A DNA stretch of 64,000 bases, taken from the NCBI GenBank assembly GCA_037976565.1, contig CP137674.1, forward strand, positions 2,013,690-2,077,689. The letters run 5' to 3'. Below are positions 35,116 to 46,382 of the stretch, one piece after another. Each line of letters starts with the position of its first letter. Position 1 is the first letter of the stretch. Under the pieces are notes generated by a model. That model made no database searches. It was not told the DNA's origin and saw nothing but the letters and a program-made list of their open reading frames with translations. Position numbers and translations under genes: made by a program. Source of the stretch: Mesocentrotus franciscanus (lineage: Eukaryota; Echinodermata; Echinoidea; Camarodonta; Strongylocentrotidae).

Positions 35116-35308
35116 AGCAATGTCATCATCTTCAGTGTTCTTGGTTGGTTGTTTTGGTTGTTGAGTTTTCTTGGGGGTCCCTCTACCATCTGATGTAAAG
35201 TGCTGACCTCTCATACGACTTCTGGACTTCTCAAGAATAGCGGCAGCTCCGCCTGTAACCGAGTGCTTCATTCTGTATCTTCTGGATTGCAGTAGAGGGG
35301 ATAGTTTA
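35116..35308 (-). CDS. C19orf44: C19orf44 homologue, first coding exon found
   Basis: Acceptor TTTTGTTCAG at 35309-35318, donor GCT|GTAAGT at 35116. Only one frame is open across the exon. It starts KLSPLLQSRRYRMKHSVTGG, is basic and Ser/Arg-rich, then ends with a Lys/Gln/Thr stretch and DDDIA. The first in-frame Met is at 35279-35281; translation may start there or in an unidentified upstream exon ending in phase 2. Basic N-terminal segments are common in this family. Confidence 0.72.
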
Positions 35309-35939
35309 CTGAACAAAAGACACAGACAAAGAGATCAAATTATTAGCCACAAAGACTTTATATCACAACTAAGTTACAAGTAACTGTAATGAATTAAAAA
35401 TGTCCTTCCATTCCCAAAGCTTTTTTTGTTATGTTATTTAAGACAGTTTTAAGCAAAACTAAGAGTACTAATATATGTTTCAGTCAGTCACTCAGTGATT
35501 CAAATACAGTGGACTATACCACCCTACCCGCACCTCCAGTTAAAACTCAGACAAGTATTTTGGAGCACCAACCAACCAAGTACCAAGTATCATTGACATA
35601 ATTTCATAGCAAATTTCACAGTATTCCACCCAATGGCAATGCCATGGTTGAGAGAAATCAGAGAGAAATTTGACTCTTTGTGTCTGTAACAGATCACTAA
35701 CAAACAACAAATATGCAATCCTATTTTTTCCATCTCACTGTTGACAGTTTGAAAATCATGCAAAATAGTTGGTTCAATGACTAGTTTAGCCTTCTTCTTC
35801 TTCTTCTTCTTCAGTACGTGTCGACAGACTTGTTAGTCCATATAAAGATACAGAAATGAGGCACATGGTCATGGACTAGAACGATCATTCAGGAATTTTA
35901 GTGCATGGGACCTAAAGGAATCAATTGATCCCATGTTGA

Positions 35940-36366
35940 TATAATGCTATCGGGTAACTTATTCCAGTCCTTGCACGTACGAGGGAAATGGGAGAACTTG
36001 AAGATCTGGAACACCGAGTTTGCACAGGAGCGCCTATGGTCGGCTTCTGTCTCTAAAGAGAGGAGCCAACCCTACCCAAATCAGAGGCTAACGAACGAAA
36101 GAGACAGAATCCCTTGGATGGCTGCCGCAGCAAGAGAGGCGATGAGCAAACAGATTACCTGCCTCTACAAAACACTAAATGGGACTATGGATATCGACCA
36201 TCGGAAATACATCACCCCAAAGACCCACGACAGAACACAGGGGCATGACCACCAATTCCAGCTTTATCACACGAGAACTGATGTCCATGCACTCTCGTTC
36301 TTCCCTAAAACCACAAAGGAATGGAACGATCTACCTTCTTCGGTAATTTCTGCCAAAAGTTACTAG
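35940..36366 (+). pseudogene. LINE ORF2 C-terminal fragment
   Basis: An open frame carries the typical region behind the RT of Jockey/CR1-type elements: LYKTLNGTMDIDHRKYITP, then FQLYHTRTDVHALSFFPKTT and EWNDLPSSV. No RT core lies upstream, so the copy is 5' truncated. It differs from the LINE at 5.4-7.5 kb and so represents a second family or lineage. Confidence 0.75.
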
Positions 36367-36415
36367 GTCTAGATCTAGGTCTACTAAGTACTACTACTAC
36401 TAGTACTAGGCTAGA
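36361..36415. repeat. CTAG-rich low-complexity tract
   Basis: ACTAGGTCTAGATCTAGGTC followed by ACTACTACTAGTACTAGG. An inverted, related tract is at 37266-37330, on the other side of promoter-like repeat copy 2. Confidence 0.6.
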
Positions 36416-36794
36416 CAGAAATAACCATCTGGTATGGGTCATTCTTTAATAAAACTGACATTTGTTGACATTCCCCATACACAGACGGTAACCAATACGG
36501 CTCGCAACGGGGGGAGAGATTGAGCCGATTGTGCAGCACTTGTTACCCGAAACTTTCTCCCACGATTTTCCTTATTTAGATCTAATTTTCTGATTTATAA
36601 ATCAGATAGAAATCAAATTTGTATTTTTTTCTCCTATGTACAGTTGTATAAGTTTTATTACCTATTTCTAAATGCGAAATTTACGGACTTACGTATATGA
36701 ATTATCCAATTGTTTATCTCAGAACCATGAAACGGCATTCGAACTGGTAATCTATGACATGACCCGCCGATATATTTCCGGGTCAACCGACCAA

Positions 36795-37262
36795 AACAAG
36801 CCCAATGGCCAATCAGAGCACGTGTTTGATATTGGACTTATGAATATTCAAACATCACCGGCTCAAGCCGGGCTGACTCATACGTAGCTATTGGACGTTC
36901 GAAAAGAAAAAATGAATATTCATCAACTCAAACCAAGATGGCTGACAACAAATCATGTTGGCTACAAGACTTTCTCGGATTAATCATTAATTTAGGATCT
37001 AAATGAGCAAGCTATCGTAAGTCAAGTATATATTTCCGGGTTATTTATTATTTGTTATAATACTCAGTGTAATATTGCAGCCAAAATGAATATGTGAAGA
37101 CGTAAAAAGTGAAAAACTCGTTGCATATCTCATTCATCGCGGTCCGGCCGAACCGAACCATTCGTTCCGCACACTACCCCATACGCCGTACTTCAGTCTA
37201 TGTATAGAGGCGGTCAGAGGAGCCAGATGCAATCTCAGCGGAACAACCGTCGATATCAGAGA
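36795..37262 (+). repeat. Promoter-like dispersed repeat, copy 2
   Basis: Same architecture as copy 1 at 29.66 kb. Here the ATG in AAGATGGCTGAC (36950) opens a 22-codon frame (MADNKSCWLQDFLGLIINLG, then SK and stop). A donor-like ATCGTAAGTC follows at 37015-37024. CACGTG lies just after the CCAAT box. It stands 0.5-1 kb from the presumed 5' end of the C19orf44 homologue, in divergent orientation. Confidence 0.65.
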
Positions 37263-37765
37263 CTGAAGCTTTCGGTCTAGTACTAGGCCTACTAGGCCTA
37301 GTCTACTACTAGTACTAGTAGTACTACCTCTCTGCATTCAGAGCAGAGCTGTTAACTTTTTTTAAACCCACAAGCCAAAAGTAATTGACCACTCCAAGCC
37401 ACACCTTCAGTTAAAATTCCCTAGTGGAATGTTCCGGAGGAATCCAATCCAAGATCCAAGAGCAAGACAGAAATTTTCGGTCTACTTCATCTACAGCTTC
37501 ATCACACTCGTACTCCCTGCGCGTGCCTTTTACACAAAACTCGCTACCGGGCTGCTCTAGGGGCGACTTAGTCTAAAAGTCTGATGGAGTGACCAAACAA
37601 AGGTCCCGCAGACTTTCCTTTTCTCGCACAGTACATATCTAGATCTATAATACCGTGTTCTGAGCCTCATGAGAATCGTAATTCATCATATAATGAGATT
37701 TCATACAAGTGCAAAGCTATGTTTACATAAAATAAATAAAATCACGAGAAAATCGGGAGGCTTAC

Positions 37766-37802
37766 CGTAATCGAATACCTGGCCAGGTCGAAACTCGTCC
37801 AT
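37766..37802 (-). other. Candidate first exon of the C19orf44 homologue
   Basis: ATGGACGAGTTTCGACCTGG continues to a good donor (TTACG|GTAAGC). It ends in phase 1, while the next known exon needs phase 2 or a start of its own. Joined directly, this ATG would be a short upstream frame whose TGA overlaps the ATG at 35281. Confidence 0.35.
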
Positions 37803-37830
37803 ATAATATCAGTAATATGCCGAGTATAGC

Positions 37831-37844
37831 CTGCCCTCTTGTGG
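37831..37844 (-). promoter_or_regulatory. CTCF-like motif
   Basis: The minus strand reads CCACAAGAGGGCAG, one mismatch from the core CCASYAGRKGGCRS. It stands about 30 bases upstream of the candidate first exon. Motif evidence only. Confidence 0.3.
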
Positions 37845-37857
37845 TGGGCGTTTTATG

Positions 37858-37990
37858 ATTTGAATTGAATTGAATTTATTTTAAAATATTACTACCCGGT
37901 ACTTGTACATAATGACAAGTTATTTCATTCGAGGTAATAAATCATTCACATACAAGTGATCACACAAGTCCCACAATGTCCCAGAGGCTG
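37858..37990 (-). mobile_element. LINE 3' tail fragment
   Basis: On the minus strand AAAATAAATTCAATTCAATT is a LINE-like 3' end with pentanucleotide repeats, as at 5386 and 13040. Confidence 0.5.
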
Positions 37991-38559
37991 TATATATATA
38001 TATACCCAGTCGTGTGTTTAGACAGGCTATGTTTGTGTATTATTCCGACAGTTGATTCGTACAGGGAGATGTGATTCTCCCTGATTCGTAGTAGGTCCAG
38101 CAATTTTAAGAAGTTTACAAGCAATTTTTCATAAATCTTCTAAGACTTATGGTAGACAATATTATAGAGGACAAATATGAATTATGGTGAGTGCTATTTG
38201 ATCATGATGAATAGGCTACTTTCCGTTAAATCCGAATGCAAAAGACAAGTATGTCTGTTAAGTGCCCCCGGCAAAAAAAACAGGTAAAAACGCCTTTTCA
38301 GGTTAAAAAAGAAGAAGACGGGCCCCTCCCCTGGCCAAAAAAAGAAGAACAAAATGTAATATTTTTTTGTGTGTGCTCAAGGACAAGAGGGGGTGGGTGT
38401 TGAGTTTTTAAAAAAGTGGGTCACGTAACTTGTCCACAATCATTGCGACATACTGGTTAGTCCAGAATCTGGCCGATTTAATTTTGATCTCCACCACACC
38501 GTAGGCCTACCAACGCAAATATTCATATATTCAAATATTAATATGCAGTTAGGTTACGT

Positions 38560-38680
38560 TAAAAAAGACCCCCGCTTATTCACCGGTTGGCTGATTCGCC
38601 GCTACATATTTTCTCACGAATTGGGCCCGGCCCTCTCTGGGCCCTCCCTTGCCGCCGGCTGGATCCGCCCGTGCCCCCAA
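38560..38680. mobile_element. Partial hAT-like MITE, inverted copy
   Basis: GGCTGATTCGCCGCTACATA through GGCTGGATCCGCCCGTG is the reverse complement of the left half of the element at 62252-62497. The rest is missing or diverged. An A run follows at 38685. Confidence 0.65.
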
Positions 38681-38753
38681 AAAAAAAAAAAAATCATACT
38701 ATCATGGGGGCGAGATAGTCAACTAGGGGTAGCGACATAATCGAGATTTAATT

Positions 38754-38785
38754 TCTTTTTCTTTTTCTTTTTCTTTTTCTTTTTA
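38754..38785. repeat. TTTTTC hexamer microsatellite
   Basis: Five tandem pyrimidine hexamers. Confidence 0.85.
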
Positions 38786-39104
38786 TTCATGAAAATAAAT
38801 GGGAATATAAACATGTCCGGGGACAGATTGCATGGAATCATCCAGATCCGTTGACACATTTCGCGTAAGTTGCCTGGCGGTGTTAAATTTGTCTACCAGT
38901 GGCATTTCGGATTTATTCGAATAATGCAGAGTGCTCGAGGTGCCCCTTGGGCAACTTAGCTGAAGCTAAGAATACAAATCAACAACAACAACAACAGCAA
39001 ACAGCATCTTCAACGGAAAGAACTTATCTAGGTTTGGAACCACTCCATAGGAATGTCCAAATGGACTAAATATGTAAATAATTATATATAAAATATAGTT
39101 CTAA

Positions 39105-39425
39105 ATACTAAATCTGGTTTTATAAAGCGCTTGTTACAAAATACCGTCTCTATATAAGCGCTTTACAAATATCATTTTGTAAACCCCGGTCATCGGATTC
39201 ATTCGCGCACAGTGTGCACCATCTCCACTCCTTGGGGAATATTCCTATATGCACCGTGCACCCTGAAGGCATATGGCAATTACTATCATCACAAAGGCTT
39301 TCGTCATCGATCCTACCGGGTCCCATTTCTCTCTTTGGTATAGAGTGGCAAATGTAGATTAAGGCCTTGCCAAACGACATTTGTGCCGTGTCGGAGATCG
39401 CACCCACGACTACAACTTATCTCCA
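39105..39425 (-). repeat. SINE-like repeat, minus-strand copy
   Basis: On the minus strand it reads GTGGGTGCGATCTCCGACAC, then ATTTGCCACTCTATACCAAA and GAAATGGGACCCGGTAGGAT, ending AAAGCGCTTATATAGAG. Its central box parallels the TTGCTACTCTCCACCCAGG of the SINE at 33 kb, which suggests one superfamily. Confidence 0.55.
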
Positions 39426-39482
39426 TTATGATACTAAAGGCTACAAAGGAAGGTAGGCCTATATATTAGCCAACGACTCTCC

Positions 39483-39636
39483 TATAGAGTACCGAAGCTG
39501 TGACGTCATAAAAATCTATTTTTGGAATTTCTCAATTTTTTTCTTCATTTTCCGAAAGAGCATCAAAAATAATGTCCAAATGTCGAGAAATTCCAAAAGT
39601 AGATTTTTGATGACGTCACACTTCACCACTCTATAC
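39483..39636. mobile_element. Fold-back MITE carrying two CRE palindromes
   Basis: The arms TATAGAGTACCGAAG / GTATAGAGTGGTGAAG (right arm as reverse complement) each continue into TGACGTCAT and AAATCTA...GGAATTTCTC. The perfect CRE octamer TGACGTCA is at 39501-39508 and 39611-39618. The element is about 154 bases long. Confidence 0.75.
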
Positions 39637-39665
39637 TGTAGCTGTTCCACCACCACCACCCCCCC

Positions 39666-39667
<2 letters not shown>

Positions 39668-39702
<35 letters not shown>
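39668..39702. repeat. AT dinucleotide microsatellite
   Basis: About 17 perfect AT units after a run of C. Confidence 0.9.
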
Positions 39703-39705
<3 letters not shown>

Positions 39706-39849
39706 GAAAACGATGAAGAAAAGAAAGAAGAAATAAAGAAAACAAACAAGGATTCTGGCTTCGACCCTGTGTTTACCATGACGCCTATATTTGTAATTTG
39801 ATAATTTATTCACTCCTAAAAAATATTTGCACTTGGTGACTCTTTTCAA

Positions 39850-40848
39850 GGGGGTTCTATCTATGTTAAAAGTTAGAGTTGCGGTATTACATAATGATTT
39901 TAAACATTTTTTTTTCGGAATGTTATTACGAATGTATAATGAGGATTTAACGACAACACTACTTCAAATAATAATCAAGTGTGATTTTTTTTCCAAACAA
40001 GTTCGCCTCTACCGAAATCTATTTATATATCTAGTTAATGTCATAACGAAAGATGGGTAGGTACAAGTTTAGAGACTGATAGAGAATGACACGGCATGGT
40101 GCAGATAAATTATGTTCTTGAATAACAGACATCATTTAAAGCACAACACTTTCATGGAAAATATTATACAGTAAGTCCATGTTGTAAACATAGCATCACA
40201 ATTTCCGTTATATACACACACCCGCTTTGTAAGCCCATGGGAAAAGTATAAATGGAAAGTCAAAAGTCAAAATGGAAAAATTAAAGTTTTAAAGTAATGA
40301 AACCGATTTAGCCTATTATGGTATGAAATAACAATTTAACAATGCTCGCTCGCATGACTTGTGAATGACTTGTCAGGCTTGTTTTCTAAACTAGTATGCC
40401 CTTATTACAAAAGTATACTATATACAGATATAGAGATCGCTTCATATTGACTTTGCATACGCATCATAGTTAGAAAATATTGTGTAAAAGGGGGTGATTT
40501 CCGAATTTTTGCGAACGTTCTTGGATTTGAAAAAAAATTGTATGTTCTTCGGTTTTGGATTCGAAAAATGGAGTATTATGTCTTCATTTATTTTTTTTTT
40601 TCTTCTTTTTCTTTTGGGTTTCTTTTCTTTATAGAGCAAGAAATTCAACGAAAACATAGTCATTGTTTTAACGATATTCAACAGTGAATGCGCATGTGTA
40701 AAGTTTCGGAAAAGGGGGTAATTTTGTGAATGTGTATACACAATAAGTCCAAATGAGGTAATTCCTTATAATCCTATTTTCTACCTGTTTTCACGCACAC
40801 AAAAAAGATAACAAGAGAGGAAGATAGGGGAGGGGAGACACACAGAAG

Positions 40849-40886
<38 letters not shown>

Positions 40887-41795
40887 AGGAGAAAGACAGA
40901 GAGAAGGAGAGAGAGATTTAATTTACAATTCCTACATATTGGTTCATTGAACTGAACTGGTTACGCAGGTTACTGGAAAAGTCAATTAAACTTGAAATTA
41001 GTACAACATAGCTCAAATTCGAAAAACAATTATGCCACACCTCTTCATGTTGGTTTAAATTTCATCTGTTTATCTTTGAATGCAATATAATGCCTATGTG
41101 TAAACACTATTTGTAAGAGTGCTAGATCTCGCCTGCTAAACGAAGGTTTCGGTCAAGGTAAGTGATTATTTCAGAAATGTATCTAAATGAAAACAAATAC
41201 AAACAAATTGCCGACCTAATTGTGAAAGTCATTTCCAAGAATAATGGATCCACACATCAAACTAGAAGTAGTGGATCACATGGTTCGTGGATCGATTCCC
41301 GCCGCGGCACTAATTTCCTTTGGCAAGTAATTTATCTCCTTTTGTTTTCTTGAGTGATCATCCATCAGAGCGAGAGGAAGAGAGAAAGAGAGAGAGAGAG
41401 AATCGAGGGGGAAGGGGGTGGGGATGGGGGGGGGGTGAGAATTCTTGTGCGGACTTTAATATTCCCGTTCTAAATTTGTGAGCAATCAGCAAAATGTAAA
41501 TGATACCAACAAGAATATAGGCATTAATATCATAAATGTGTGCCGTGTAAATCAGTATGACGCGGTCGTAGCTTAATTGTTGGTTCCTTTATTCCTATTT
41601 GCCGAGCTTTTGTTCTATTTCATGTATGCCTTATGTGTATTTCAATGTAGGTCAATGCAATCAATTATTCTAAGTTTCCTTGTCTTCAATCATGAACGAC
41701 CGCCTCATATCGTGTCAGATATTTTTTTTTTTTAATCTTCTAATATAATTACAGAAAAAACCCACACGCGTTTGGTTTTAGGAACATTCTTTTCC
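39850..41795. other. Intergenic, no gene seen
   Basis: AT-rich. It holds a GA microsatellite (40850-40916), a second GA patch (41380-41402) and a G run (41427-41437). No coding sequence is recognised. Confidence 0.45.
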
Positions 41796-41799
41796 TTCT

Positions 41800-42017
41800 T
41801 CCATCTCTCTCTCTGTCTCCCCCCCCCTCTCTCTCTCTCTCTCTCTCCCTCTCCCTCTATCACTCACTCTCCCTCTCACTCACTCTCTTTCTCACTCTCT
41901 CTCACACTCTCTCTCTCTCCCTATCACTCACCACTCTCCCTCTCACTCACTCTCTTTCTCACTCTCTCTCACACACTCTCTCTCACACACTCTCTCTCTC
42001 TCCCTCTCACTCTCTTT

Positions 42018-42066
<49 letters not shown>

Positions 42067-42067
42067 C
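41800..42067. repeat. Long CT microsatellite with CACTCTCT variants
   Basis: About 265 bases of TC dinucleotides interspersed with CACTCACTCTCC-type units repeated at least three times. The Ser/Leu/Pro reading frame across it is an artefact. Confidence 0.9.
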
Positions 42068-42069
42068 CC

Positions 42070-43540
42070 GTGTGTTGGTATGCAACATGCCTCAGTTATA
42101 CGCTGCAGGAGGTGACCTCAGGGTAACATGGTATTGACCTCAAGTTACAGGTACTATTAGCAGTTTAGTCCAAATAAATTAAATTATGAAATAGAAGTAA
42201 ATAGCAGAGAGGGAGAAACGGTAGATGCGGGAGGAGGAGAGTTTCATACAGCGGAGTATGGACTCTTGTTAGATTTACAGATAATTGCTTCTTTTAAACT
42301 CATCTGTTTTCCGAGTAGGTTTCAACAGTTTAAAAGAAAGGATCAATTTATTTACCTTTCCTTTTTAAGCAATATAATAACATAACTTGGTTAAAATCCC
42401 ACGACACCGTGTCCGTCTTACGATTCATATATATTTATTTTTTGTGTTGGTCCGTCATTGCTGAGATCTCGAATCTAGAAAGGGCTGGACGGCAAGCGGA
42501 TGAGGCAAGTAGGTCACTCATTTAGGGGGGGGGGCATGCTGTTTGCCCGTGACAAATCTCCACGCAAGACTTTTTAGTTAAATGAGGACACTGTTGCACG
42601 TTAAGTAATTATCAATTGCTGTTGGTATCTCATGAATTAGTAATATTTTCTCAAATATTTTCTGCTCTTCCAGAAGGCACGCGACCTCCAAAAAGGATGA
42701 GGATATGAAGCTAAAGGTACAAATAGGAAATGTAGAGGACACGGGGTCCACATATCTTCTAATTGGTAAACCCCAAAATAATCCTTTTTCTTTTTTTAAT
42801 TATTATTTTATTTTACTTCAATCTGAAAGATATACATCAATATGTAAATATATATGCATATATTTTGAACCAATTAAGGCATCTGTCAAAAGTGTGCCTA
42901 CAATTTTGCTCCCTCGCTTCGCTTACTCACAATTAATATTTATCAATTCATTGAATACATCTGTAACAACAATGAATGTAAATATCGTAAACAAAACCAT
43001 ACAAAAAATGAAGAGAGGATGGGGAACAATGAAGGTTTACTATTAGACTACCCCCTACCCCCACCCCCCGTCCAGCAAACTGAGGAAAAAAAGACTTTTT
43101 TTGTGTGCTAAACTACATCATTGCCCCCGAACTTTGACAGTTCTCCTTGTAGGGTCTACGCATTACACATCAGGACCAAATCGACAAGGAGAAAGTTATC
43201 GATCTCGAATATCAATTTTCATTTTGTTCGACTTCTATATCTCCCTCCCCCACCCCCATATTTGTCTGCTTCCACTAAGACCAACTTTTAACGAAGGGTG
43301 CCATTTAGTGTACGTGAAAGAGAGAGAGAGAGAGAGAGAGGAAGACAGAGGAAGACAGAAGAAATACAAATACAATGTCAAGAAAGAGGCTAGAGAAAAA
43401 AGAAGAAAAAGGTGAACTAAGGAAACATTTTGCCAAACACATTGAGAGGGAAATGAAGAAAGACATCAAAGGGAAAACAAAGCAAGACAAGAAAACAAAA
43501 TACATAGGGAATAAAGATATGCACATTAAACCTGTGTGCT
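42070..43540. other. Intergenic, no gene seen
   Basis: AT-rich with a GA run at 43317-43340. The Lys-rich frame around 43375-43530 follows purine bias and is not convincing. Confidence 0.4.
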
Positions 43541-44060
43541 CAGAGGCGGCGCTCCGGAGGGCAGGGGCCTTTTTGCTTTGACAAGTGCCATATTCCTTGT
43601 AAGAAGTGCCCCTTCCTCTTCGAATAAGTGTCCATTTTCACCTCTCATATGAGCCCCTTTCCCTTTTTAATAAGAGCACTTTCTCTTCCTCTTAAATGCC
43701 CCCCTTTTTTTTACTGATAAGTGCCCCTTTTATTTGTACACGCGTCCCCTTTTCCTTTTTTTTTATATCAGTCCTCCCCCTTTTCTTAAATACTCCTTTT
43801 CACCTCTGATAAATGCCCATATTAAAATCTGATAGATGCCGCTTTTCCATTCTCATAAGTGCCTTATTTTATTTCTGGTGAGTGCCCCTTTTCAGGTACG
43901 AGGTTTACTTTGACATATGCTATTTTTCTTTTTCTATTACCTATAGGTGTCCTTTTCCCTTCTGAAAAGTACCCCTTTTTCTTTTATCCATAACATGCGC
44001 CCCTATAGAGCGACTTGGAGCACCTTTTTTTATTACCCCCCCCCCAAAAAAAAAAGCCCA
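43541..44060. repeat. Degenerate AAGTGCCCCTTTTC tandem repeat, copy 1
   Basis: Begins CAGAGGCGGCGCTCCGGAGG, then about 14 diverged units of roughly 30 bases around ATAAGTGCCCCTTTTCCTTT. Related arrays are at 58510-58770 and 60365-60560. It ends near a C run and a TCGC run (44062-44085). Confidence 0.7.
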
Positions 44061-44680
44061 CTCGCTACGCTCGCTCGCTCGCTCGCATTTATTATTAGTC
44101 TAATTATGTTACTAATGCCTAGATTACATTTGGCCTGCGATTAGTCTACGGAGCCCGTATCCTGCCCGTATCCTCTTTTCCGTGCGGCCTCCATGCTTAA
44201 AACACATCAGGATTTGTTTCCCTTCTCATTATAAAATTTGTCGCACTGCGCGAGGTCACAAATCTTAAAATGTTCTTAATATTCAGACCATCGCACCCAA
44301 CTGCAAAGTATGATGCTTAGGCAGTATATTGGACCATGCTATAAAGAGAGAAACAAATATTGAAATCATCCCTAATAATGTAATCGCAATTTCATTTTGA
44401 TATTTCCCTTTGGCCAGTCTACCAGATGCATGGGCGCGTTTGGAAGACAAAGAAATATCTTACACAATAAAAAAAATAAATGGCAGCACGATCTTTCAAA
44501 TGAAAAGAGGCAATATATTAGGATTAATTAATTCAAACGAAATGTAGTATTTAGATGTAGGCTACCTTTTATTTGATTTAGCTTTGATTTAACTCATATG
44601 ATCGACCGACCGACTTCTTTCGATCGTCGAGTCAGAAGACTGGAAACCAGGAAAGTCCTGTATATTTAACGATATGTAAA

Positions 44681-44991
44681 TTAAGCCCCTCTAAATTGTT
44701 GGGAACCTCAAATTCGCAAAAAGAATTGATGGAAAAATTTCACTTAAATTGTATCTTAATGTGATAGAGGATGTCATTTAAGACACACGTACTTCTGAAA
44801 AGATTTCCCCCAAAATTTGGGTTTTCTGTTATACGCAGAAAACCTAAATTTTGTATTCTTTCATCACTAATATTCGACTTCAAACATATTAGTTTTGAAA
44901 ATCCTTGCAGAAATGTGTCTTAAATGACATCCTCTTTCACATTATGATACAATTCAAGTGAAATTTAGCCATATAATTGGAGGGGCTTTAA
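44681..44991. mobile_element. Fold-back element flanked by TTAA
   Basis: The arms (TTAAGCCCCTCTAAATT left; TTAAAGCCCCTCCAATTA as reverse complement right) pair further inward through GATGTCATTTAAGACACA and AAATTTGGGTTTTC. TTAA stands at both ends, which could be a piggyBac-type target site. 311 bases, no coding capacity. Confidence 0.68.
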
Positions 44992-45647
44992 CAATATTTG
45001 AACATACCACAAAATTCCGTGCAATTAATTCCGAGAAGATATTAAACAATCAAAAATTGTATTTATTTTGCTCTTGCAGTTGAATATGAGAGCAGAAATC
45101 AGCACAGCGAGAGTGAACATATACACACACACGGGTCATAGACAAAATCACAAAACATTTTCAGTAAATTATCATTAGCAGTATATTATTCACGTACTAA
45201 AGGTTTAAATACAGTCTAGGTTCTTCGCGGGCGGTTCATTCGAATGAATCGTGAATTTCCCTTCCCTTGCGTGTAGATAAACCCCCCCCCCCCCAAGGGT
45301 ACGTTAGATCATGGACCTACTAGGTTAGATACGCACTGTGCTACCAGTCAGAGAGCGTCTATCCCAAGTATAACATTCTAGCTCATTACTTGGAAAACAA
45401 TACATTGTTTTTTGCCCCCGAAAATCTTATGTCAGATACCAACTCGTAGTCTGCGTTTCTCTGAAGAAGACCCTACTTGATGCTCACAGAACAATGTCAT
45501 ATTTTGGAGAGTGATCTTTCTCAGCCCTGGCACCTGCATGCATGTTTAAAATGAGTTACCAGCTCATAGAGTCCCTTTCCCCAAAGAATAGTAGTACCTA
45601 AATGAAATGAAGTGGGTGACATTTAAGTTATTATTGTTGTTGTTATT

Positions 45648-45648
45648 A

Positions 45649-45697
<49 letters not shown>
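45648..45697. repeat. TAG trinucleotide microsatellite
   Basis: About 16 perfect TAG/AGT units, likely polymorphic. Confidence 0.92.
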
Positions 45698-45701
<4 letters not shown>

Positions 45702-46382
45702 ATGGGGTGGTAAAGTAGTTATATATAGTAGCTAGTACATATACTAATTATATCATGATATCTTATTTCTAGATCATCTTCAATTAGTACACTCTAGACC
45801 AATTATTTTGATGACATTTGTCAGGCTGATAATCCCATCAAAAAAGGTGCGAGACTCGCCTCACTGATATCTCCTTTATCCAATATACCAACAATTCAGT
45901 GATTTTCCATTCTTTCTGATTTACAGCAACGTGTGAATTTTATTGAAATTTTGACGATTACAAATTCTTCTTTACCATCAATCAGAATAATTGCTTTTAT
46001 GAGGAATTTGCAGAAATCAATCGCCTGGTGGGAAGATGTTTACAGCATTAATATTTGTACTACAATAAATATCTAAAGATTTCAAATCTCCCATGCTTTT
46101 CCCCCAAAACAATTAAGCAGGTTATTATTCAATTATACCTCAAATATTTAATTTTTAACTTTTAAGGAAGGAAGTTCATGAATGTGAAGCCCTTTTTGAG
46201 AGTGAAATTAATTGGGTTTTTCTGGGTCTGCTAGAATAGGCTATGAGGAAGGGGGTGGAGGCGGGTAGAGCTAGGCACTCAAGGGATCAACGACGACGTG
46301 GACCATTCACTTTCACCACATCTCCTCAGTTCAGTGTGCAGAATAATTCCACAGATTGAAGACCTACTCTACACATTGAGAT

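Larger units (their letters stand above)
20587..37802 (-). other. C19orf44: Gene model: C19orf44 homologue (DUF4614 protein)
   Basis: Seven minus-strand exons with consistent phases, plus a tentative last one, give about 620 residues from the Met at 35281; the human protein is about 650. Landmarks I recall from human C19orf44 appear in order: the SDLSLSDE motif, FMKK (human FLKK) repeats, KIASRKKMVDSDSSEDRS, a Thr/Ser-rich middle, LQTIDDLL (human SLDDLA), AAVQTSD (human TAVQTPD), a Trp, YVDP, and the C-terminal coiled segment around LVEQVRQTQLAVTNTMRQHQ ending DYCYTTLENTKA (human FHYHTLEEAKE). Function is unknown. The 5' end is not resolved: exon 2 needs a phase 2 predecessor if the frame continues upstream, or translation starts at 35281. 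Confidence 0.8.

Noticed and set aside
41772..42137. 121-codon frame rich in Ser/Leu
   Set aside because: A translated CT microsatellite.
43375..43581. Lys/Glu-rich plus-strand frame
   Set aside because: It follows directly from a GA-rich patch and has no family pattern or splice context.
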